Source: Isoetes taiwanensis
Taxonomy: Eukaryota > Streptophyta > Lycopodiopsida > Isoetales > Isoetaceae
Reading direction: 5' to 3'
Length of the DNA: 64,000 nt
Assembly (NCBI GenBank): GCA_021234155.1
Contig: JAJEKV010000060.1
Coordinates: 6,284,323 to 6,348,322, forward strand
Shown here: positions 56,790 to 64,000 of the stretch, piece by piece
Position numbering within the stretch: position 1 is the stretch's first letter
How the letters are laid out: every line of letters begins with the position of its first letter
The notes under the pieces: model-generated
The model's database searches: none
What the model was told of the DNA's origin: nothing
The model's input: only the letters and a program-made list of their open reading frames with translations
Translations under genes and position numbers: made by a program

Positions 56790-56940
56790 ATCATGTCCAT
56801 GTCACCACCATCTAGCCATGTCATCCAAAATTTGCCAACATCACCCAATAAAAGACCGAGATGGGCATCTTTTCATTTTTGGCCTAGTCAAAACTTGGCC
56901 TTGCTTTCTTGGCATGCCATGTCACCACTTGGAGTGCCAC
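56790..56940 (-). repeat. Inverted flank, partner of 52246-52390
   Basis: This is the reverse complement of the flank after array 1, followed directly by array 2. The piece just before it (56755-56805) is in turn the complement of 53907-53955, which extends the inverted arrangement. Confidence 0.75.
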
Positions 56941-58215
56941 ATGGGCTTCAACATGCCACCTAACATGCCAACGTGGCTCAAACATGCAGCCGGCTCCAAC
57001 ATGCCACCTAGGCTCAAACATGCCACCTAGGCTCACACATGCCACCTAGTCTCCAACATGCCACATAGTCTCCAATATGCCACCTAGCCTTAAACATTCC
57101 ATTGTGGCTCAAACATGCCCGCGTGGGCTCCAACATGCCACCTAGGATCCAACATGCCAAGGTGGCTCAAACATGCCAAGATGGCTCCAATATGCCACCA
57201 CGAGGTTCCAACATGCCATCGAACATGCCAAGGTGGCTCAAACATGCCACCTTGGGCCCCTGGCCTCCACCTAGGCTCAAACATCCCAAGGCCACCTAGA
57301 AGCCAACATGCCACCTAGTCTCCAACATGCCACATAGTCTCGAACATGCCACCTAGGCTCCAACATGCCACATAGTGTCCAGCGTGCCATCTAGGCTCCA
57401 ACATGCCACCTAGGCCCAAATATGCCAAGGTGGCTCAAACATCCCGTGGGCTCCAACATGCCACCTAGGCTCCAACATGTCAAGGTGGCTCAAACATCCC
57501 AAGATTGCTCAAACCGCCACCTAGACTCCAACATGCCACCTAGGCTCCAACACGACACCTAGACTCCAACATGCCACCTAGGCTTAGACATGCCAAGGTG
57601 GCTCAAACATGCCACGTAGGCTCCAACATGCCACCTAGGCTAAAACATGCCAAGGTGGCTCAAATATGCCACCTAGGTTCCAACATGCTCAAACATGCCT
57701 GTGGGCTCCAACATGCCACCTAGGCTAAAACATGCCAAGGTGGCTGAAACATGCCACCTAGTTTCCAACATGCCACATAGTCTCGAACATGCCACCTAGG
57801 CTCCAACATACCACATAGTCTCCAACGTGACACCTAGGCTCCAACATGCCACCTAGGCCCAAATATGCCAAGGTGGCTCAAACATGCCACGTTGGCTCCA
57901 ACATGCCACCTAGGCTCTAACGTGCCAAGGTGGCCCAAACATGCCACATGGGTTCCAACATGCTAGCTAGTTGGCTCAAACATTCCAAGGTGGCTCAAAC
58001 ATGCCACAAGGGCTCCAACATGCCACCTAGGCTCCAACATGCCACCTAAGATGCCAAGGTGCCTCAAACATGCCACGCGGGCTCCAACATGCCACCTAGG
58101 CTCAAGCATGCCACCTAGGCTCCAACATGCCATCTAGGCTCCAACATACCACCAAGGCTCCAACATGCCTAGGTGGCTCAAACATGCCACCTAGGCTCCA
58201 ACATGCCACCTAAGT
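56941..58215 (+). repeat. 19 bp minisatellite, array 2
   Basis: About 65 units have the same consensus and the same orientation as array 1, with a higher share of the CCTAGG form and variants such as CACATAGTCTC. Confidence 0.9.
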
Positions 58216-58252
58216 CGATGTTCTGAGTCTATTAGAAGAGCCAATTTATGGA

Positions 58253-58522
58253 TTGCGGGAGATGCTCATTCGTTGCCAGGACCATATGGAGAGGACATTT
58301 GAGACAAACTACTTTCCAGAAGGTGTTAAGGGTCTGTCTTCTGGCGTCAACACCGTCCCTCTAAGTGATATACTATGCAAGATCATGTTCAAAACGACTA
58401 ATGATTGTCTACTTCCACACCAGGTCAAATTTGCATTTTATGCCCTTGAAATAAATGTGCACGAGCTTCATTTGTTATTATTCGACTTCCATATTAATTC
58501 ATATGATTCAGTTCCAAAGTGA
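58253..58522 (+). CDS. Gene-like remnant related to the tandem units
   Basis: This is an 89-codon open stretch with no ATG at its very start. Its sequence EGVKGLSSGVNTVPLSDIL aligns with the translation of the 790 bp units (EGFRA.SSGFNALPLPHDIV), and the continuation PHQVKFAFYALEINVHEL parallels PKRKPHALPGYCRVYVMEVE. Codon use here is ordinary, while the units are GC-rich and frame-broken. It may be the least decayed copy of a captured gene exon. The protein family is not recognised. Confidence 0.4.
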   Translation: MREMLIRCQDHMERTFETNYFPEGVKGLSSGVNTVPLSDILCKIMFKTTNDCLLPHQVKFAFYALEINVHELHLLLFDFHINSYDSVPK

Positions 58523-60479
58523 AGTTTGTAATGTGGAATAGGCCTGACTGCACCAATTTTACGCAAAATATGATAAACATTTATGAAATTATCTTGTTCA
58601 CCGCTTGAGGCGGTTAAACACGAGATCTTTGCAATATCGTAGTTGATCCTTGTGAATTTATTTCCTGCAGATTGTTCAAGAACACTTGTTTGAGGGCTGC
58701 ATCAAGGATTTTATCAAAACATAATGGAGATTTGAAGAGGATTATCATTGTAGATGATAATTCTTGATCTTAGAAATTGGTCATTTGTCGGTTTCAATTG
58801 AAAAAAGATGCCAACACATAGAGGTTTCGACAATCTCTACAAGTTAAATGAGCGAGTGATGCCGCTTCGACTATAAAGTTTTTAATAATGTCAATTCATT
58901 GGAGGAGTATGGAGTAATCCCTCCGTTTTTTGTTGCATCAAGGTCGATTCGGACATACTCTAGAACTCGTCCGTCTCCATCGCTTTTTTGCTTTCGTCAT
59001 CGGTTTGACGTTCGGGGGCATTTTCATAAGTATCAAGAAATATGGGACATTTTAAAACAATTTCCCTAGTATTTTTTGAGTTTAAATATGCATCCAAGCA
59101 GTAGTTTAACCAATGGCTTAGATGGATGGCATAGATGTTGATCTCCGTCCTATTCTCTGATTGGCCCTTAGAATTGACGGTGGAGATTGGCGGTGAGATC
59201 AATGGCTAAGATGTCGATCCATGTCTTGTAATTTCATTGGTTGCCTGAGATTAACACTGCGACTTGTGTTTTTCCTTTCCCTCCCGCCGCCTTGTGTTTT
59301 TCCTTTCCCTCGAATGGCTATGGCGCCTTCCAACATGGCCTTCAACATGCACCTACCGAATGGCTATGGCGCCTTTCAACGTCGCGCCGAATGGCTATGG
59401 CGGCCGGCATGCACCTTGTGCATCTTTGCCTTCGCTTTAGTGGTGATCCGACCCACGAGATCCGGTCCCCTCGGTCGCGGGCGGCCTCCCCGGATTCGAC
59501 CCGGGCCATATGCCGCAAATGAAATGCGACCTTGTAGCTCACACCGTATGAACATCGTATTGGCGCTCCTTGTTCCCCTCGGAAAAATGCCTGCAGCTTG
59601 GCTATGGCGATACCAAATCCGGCAATGGCGCTCGCCCCTGCGGCACATGGAGTAGAGTATGCTTTTGCGCCCATGAATACTCGCTAGTTCGTACGCCTGG
59701 ATTCATTATTTGAAAGGGAATATTATTGGAAACAACTGATTTGGGGCTGGATGAGGTAAGAGAATTCATTGAGCATCTGTCTTTGCAGTATACCGGGGAT
59801 TCTTACCATCTGATTACAAATAACTGCTGTTTAGTTACAAATAACTGCTGTTTAGGGTTTCAGCTTATCAACCACAGGCGATTCTTACCGGATTTGTGAG
59901 CTAAAAGTTCTTACCATCATCATCTTATCGTTGCAGCTGTCGATCCGTAAAGGGGAGTGTCAGCTGTCTAATCCTCTCGCCCATGATGATGGTATGCAAG
60001 AAGCAATTCAATCTAACAAGTTTCTCTCTCGGCAAGCTACTGATGATATGCAAGGATATCCAAATCTGTGAGTACAGAGGTCGCCTTGATTACAAATATT
60101 TTAGATTGTACTTGTTTTACCTGTCTTCAGTTCAGGACACAAATATCCAAATATTTGAACTGTGTCAAGTATTTTTTGCACGAATAAAGAATTTGAAGTT
60201 TGATCATATCGTCATTTCTGTTCTTGGCGTATAGAAACGCCGTTCAAGATAGCTCGAGAATTAAATGAACTCCTATATGCTCGGGGTTTCATATATAGCT
60301 AAATGCGCTACTCGGACGGGCCATCACTGTGTTAAAATTTTGATCTCAGAACTCTGTTAAATTTCGATGTAACTTCTATTGCAATAATAAATTTGATTGT
60401 AACTTCTGATTGTTTTTCACAACAATAATTATTGAAATTTGGCCTCTAAAACATGGGTTCAATTCTTAGCTGGATAGGC
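58523..60479. other. No clear gene; short repeats
   Basis: Exon-like AT-balanced sequence at 58540-58790 may belong with the remnant before it. At 59270-59400 CGAATGGCTATGGCGCCTT recurs three times and CTTGTGTTTTTCCTTTCCCTC twice. TTACAAATAACTGCTGTTTAG is repeated exactly at 59814-59834 and 59835-59855. A chance frame of 83 codons lies at 59983-60234. Confidence 0.4.
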
Positions 60480-61390
60480 TTAAATTGAATAAACAAGAAA
60501 GAATAATAAAATGATGGCTGATGTCATGTTTAAAATAAAATATGATTATATTGCCTTCTAGATTCTAGTGAATACTGGATTTTTTTTTTTTATTTTTTTT
60601 ACAATATATGCCACGTGTCATTACATAATTGGTTAGACATATTAAAAACAACATTTAATTTTTTTTTATATGTCATAATAATGCTTTTTTATTTAAAAAT
60701 AACTTTAGTAACTACATACCATATTGTGTAAAAACAATATACGAATTTTTTTCTCAAAAGACCATTGTGGATTTTTTTTTAAATTACCTATATTTTCATG
60801 AGGAAAACAATAATGGAAAACAATGGCACCTCTTAAAAACTACATATGGAGACAAGATATCAACATATAGAAAATTGGAAACATTTGAAAACAACAATTA
60901 TTTTTAAAATAATACATATGAATTTCTTGAAAATTACATATCCTTTTTTGGGAAAACAATATCGACTTTAAAAAACTACAAGTGGAGAAAACAAAACAAC
61001 ACAAGTGGAGATCACAAAACAACACATATTGAAAAGGAAAAAATAACTATTTTTTTTCGGTTTTTCACGTGTACTAATATTTAAACCTACATGTGTTTTT
61101 TGGAAGATAGACAACGCGTGGCTCCTTAAAAAACAACAAGTAAAGAAAAAACTACACGCGTCGAAAAAGTTCGAAGAAAACAATGAAAAAAAAAGGACAC
61201 GTTGACAAAAAACAAAAAGTGCCGGAAGAACCACCGTGGGATTTTTTCCAAAAACCACTTGTCTCTTTGTGCAAATCCGGATAAGCGGCCACGTGGACTT
61301 TTGGGGCCATTTTGGTGTTGTTTTTGGCATAAAACAACACTTCCGTACAAGTAAAAAACAACTGTGGACCAAAATTCGGGGTCAGTGTGT
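60480..61390. repeat. Right subterminal region of insertion III
   Basis: A/T-rich sequence with many AAAACAAC or AAAACTAC motifs spaced 20-60 bp apart, for example AACAACACATATTG, AAACAACAAGTAAAG and AAACTACACGCG, ends in the right terminal inverted repeat (61366-61390). It is probably the transposase-binding zone. Confidence 0.55.
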
Positions 61391-64000
61391 GACCCCTCAC
61401 GACGATGTCCCGGCAGCTACGCCCCCACAGAAGCAACCCGGCCACGAGGGTCGGATGGCGGCCAGTCGCTTTCGCTTTGCAGGCAGCTTGCTCTCGCTAT
61501 GTGGCATTTTTGACTTGATAATTTGCAATGGCCTTTCCGCGGTGGCCCGATTCTCCATGAAGTGCACATGCTGATGGGGACAATCAGGGGGAGGGTCTAG
61601 TGTGGTGGACTATGTGCTCGTAGTTGCGCAAGATATGCATCTCATCGGTCGTTTAGGGTGGGCAATGGGCGGTCGGGATGAGGAGGTCGACTCGGATCAC
61701 CTCCCACTTTATTTGGACTGGTTTGGCAAGCGCCGGAACCCCCACTATGCCAGCCCTCGCCAGTCCTTAGTTGAGACTAGATTATGAGCAGGAGGACTAC
61801 GCCGAGATGCTCATGGGCGCCCTCCGCAATTCGCAGAGACCTCCACACTAGAAGCGTGAACGGACCGGTGACTTAGCTATTACGGGATCGCGGCCGGACG
61901 AGTCTTTTTAAGACCCCAGCGTCGCGCTTCGGGGTCGACAACATTCAGCAGAACCGATGGTTTGATGCGAGTGTAAAGAACATAGCGGCAGCTTCGTCAC
62001 GATACGGATCGGGTACCGGCTTGCGGGGCCACCACACGATACCGCGCCCATCGAAGGACACAAAGGCGCGGTACCTTGCCGTGCATCGGGGAGATGTTCG
62101 GCCTGCTGGACACTCATCCTCGAACCTTTTGGCTAGAGTGCTTGAAGGCCAACCCACCCTCTGAGGGGACATCACACCCGGGCGGTGGGAGCGGTACTTG
62201 CGGCAACTCTATGACCCGCCCGAGGGGGCAGCAGACGCCCATACCCCCTGGGGATGGCCCCATTGGTTCGTGGACGAGGATGTTGAGGAGGGCACTGCGG
62301 TGGCTAATGGGAAGGCGGTGACCTCGATGGTATGCGGGCCGAGTTACTCAAATGGGCGGGGGCAACGTGCTTGTGCGGTCCCTCACTACTACATTCAGCG
62401 AGCATTGCGGGAAGGTCTCCCCCGACAATGGACCACAAGCGGGGTTGTTCCCATTCACAAAGGCGGGCGACCCACCTTTGTCCGGCCAATTACGGACGAT
62501 CATGGTCGATTCGAGATTTGCCAAACTGTTGGGCTGGCATTCTCGGCGGCGATTGACGGGCGGCGGCCGGATGATGCGAGCCCTCACACGGGCGGGCTTT
62601 AGACCCCGCCACTCAGCGATTGACCATATCTTTACACTGCGGGCGATTGAAGGCAGTACCGGAATCATCGGCCGCGACTTGTATTCTTTGCTTTGTGGAC
62701 TTAGCGAAGGCTTTTGATCTGAGTTCCCGGGGAAAAGGCGTAGGCTAGAGCTGCGTCAAGCGGGGCTCCGCTTGTCTGCGAATGCCATATCTGAGGTTGT
62801 ATGAGAGTTGTTTTGGCGGGGATCGGCCGGGCCAAGCATTCACCCGGTAGTATCGGTCCGGCGGGGGTTGCCCCCTCGCCAACACTTTTGGCCTCTACAT
62901 TGTCGGTTAGAGCCCGGCTTCGCGAGCATGGGGGATGGCATACTGCTTTTGCACGGGTCATCCGCCCGGCTCATCTATGCGGACGATGTTGGCCTGTGGC
63001 CCACACCCCGAAGCTATGCAGTCTCACTGGATGCCCTAGACACATTTTGTCGCTACAGACATGCTGGCGTCAATCGGCCAAGACCGGGGTGGTTCTCATA
63101 TCCTCTTCCGTCACCCCATGCCTCCCACACTTTCGCATATCGGGGGACGGCGTGGACGTCACGCCCACCTACAAGTACCTAGGGGGTGGAGTTCCCCTCC
63201 TCACTCTGTTTGGGGGCGTCTATCCGCTTGCGGGTGCCCAGGCTGGAAAGCGCTTTATGCCATGCGGAACAAGCGATCTGGCGAGCTCTATGATTGGGGC
63301 CATCGGTCACATCTGTTTAGGGCGGGTGAGCACTGTCATACATGCGGGTCGAGGTTTGGGGCCCGGTCATCTCTTTGGCGACTGGAATGACTTGGAGGCG
63401 GTGCAAAAGGCATTTTTTTGGCACGGGCACTTGGGGTGAAACATTCATTCCCCTATCGGATTCTGCTGCGAAACGGATTCTTGCCGCTTCGGGCAGCCCT
63501 TGATAGACACATCGTCTATTTTTGAAAGTGGTTACTATGGGTGATGCTTTCGGCTCTGCGACCGGCTTGCTTGTGGCCATGGGTCCGCGGCTTAGGCCTG
63601 TTGGAGGGGTAAGAGAGATCGGTGGTTCGCCCGGATGGAGCGTGCGAGGAACGCACAGCGTCTGGTGGGGCACGGGACCCGTCGTGGCGACTGCGGGGAG
63701 TACCTAGGCAGCTTGTTTCCTTGGCAAGCTCACGGGACCCCGGCTCTAGAGCAGGTCAAAATGGCCCATTACAAAGGAGCACATCAACCCCGTGTTAGCC
63801 CGGGGCCCACAGCTCTACCTGCGTTCCTACCGCCCACGAGAAAAAAGCCCGGACTCATTGCCTCCATTCCATACAGTGCCCACCATCTTAGCATCGAGGC
63901 GGGCGGGTGGATTGGGGAGCCCCGCCGGGGACGAGCTCTGTCGGTCTTTGTCAAGCGGGTGCCATTGAGGATGAGTCTCACAATTTCGAGTTGCCCGGCG
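61391..64000 (+). pseudogene. LINE 2 endonuclease C-half and reverse transcriptase
   Basis: It continues the 49380-49912 frame. Visible motifs are GSLLSLCGIFDLIICNG (61480-61535), SVVDYVLV and DSDHLPLYLDW (61595-61725, end of the endonuclease), WTTSGVVPIHKGG and FAKLLGW (RT palm entry, 62430-62540), FRPRHSAIDHIFTLRAI (62600-62650), the catalytic YADD (62976-62987), and TPTYKYLGGGV (thumb, 63155-63190). Frame changes occur every few hundred bases, so it is inactive. The C-terminal region past 63450 is unclear and leaves the window. Confidence 0.85.

Larger units (their letters stand above)
49913..61390. mobile_element. Insertion III: CACTA-like element with minisatellites
   Basis: The ends are related inverted repeats: left ACACTCACCCAGTTTTGGTC, right (inverted) ACACACTGACCCCGAATTTTGG. 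GAC lies outside both (49910-49912, 61391-61393), fitting a 3 bp target duplication as in CACTA elements, but end bases are ambiguous. Subterminal repeats (ACATGT motifs on the left, AAAACAAC motifs on the right) also fit. It has no transposase, so it is non-autonomous. It contains two minisatellite arrays, inverted flanks, about 0.8 kb tandem units and one gene-like remnant. Confidence 0.6.
48585..64000 (+). mobile_element. LINE 2, GC-rich, split by insertion III
   Basis: A sharp rise in GC at about 48585 marks the start. A Pro/Arg-rich 5' part (48585-49370) is followed by an endonuclease N-half (49380-49912) and, beyond insertion III, the endonuclease C-half and reverse transcriptase (61391 to the window edge). 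Order and orientation fit one element. Base composition differs strongly from LINE 1, so it belongs to another lineage. Confidence 0.75.

Noticed and set aside
61126-61445. Overlapping minus-strand frames near the right end of insertion III
   Set aside because: They are Phe/Cys-rich because they read through subterminal AAAACAAC repeats, and they extend across the element junction.

Overview
The window is eukaryotic, most likely a repeat-rich land-plant nuclear genome. It shows spliced genes, TATA promoters, LINEs with A-tails, Helitrons, a copia fragment, a minisatellite and a fragment resembling the plastid-division gene FtsZ1. A fern or lycophyte would fit, but the sequence alone does not settle this. 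Almost nothing looks like ordinary single-copy gene space. The content is layers of mobile elements inserted into one another, with damaged genes riding in them.

Left part (1-14.1 kb): two related Helitrons lie on the minus strand. Helitron 1 (6853-10491) sits inside the 5' end of Helitron 2 and carries broken pieces of an FtsZ1-like gene and of an ARM/HEAT-like gene, a classic gene-capture pattern. Several copies of a short unnamed element, with a hairpin at each end whose stem sequences change in step between copies, lie at 1.6-2.1, 11.9-12.7, 13.4-14.1 and perhaps 42.9 kb.

Middle (14.3-42.1 kb): an old plus-strand LINE relic was hit by a 1.8 kb retroposon (13 bp target duplication) and by a full-length minus-strand LINE (LINE 1, 18 bp target duplication at 17512 and 42024). 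LINE 1 was then split by two large insertions. Insertion I (about 21.23-31.77 kb) carries a small tandem gene pair, a DUF7869-type transposase-like gene and, divergently, a gene with ParB-like and DNA-methyltransferase-like domains, together with a cluster of CG-rich palindromes. Insertion II (32557-39941, matched terminal inverted repeats) carries a damaged RNase H-fold transposase-like gene, an FCP1-like phosphatase gene and a coiled-coil/RING gene that is itself interrupted by a 251 bp MITE.

Right part (42-64 kb): poorly preserved sequence holds a Ty1/copia RNase H fragment. It is followed by a GC-rich plus-strand LINE (LINE 2) whose endonuclease is split by an 11.5 kb CACTA-like element. 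That element contains two arrays of a 19 bp minisatellite, inverted flanks and about 0.8 kb tandem units. LINE 2 reverse transcriptase runs off the right edge.

The best candidate for an undescribed system is insertion I: a two-gene mobile element that pairs a DUF7869/DUF8039-like protein with a ParB/methyltransferase-like protein and carries repeated palindromes that could be its own sites.
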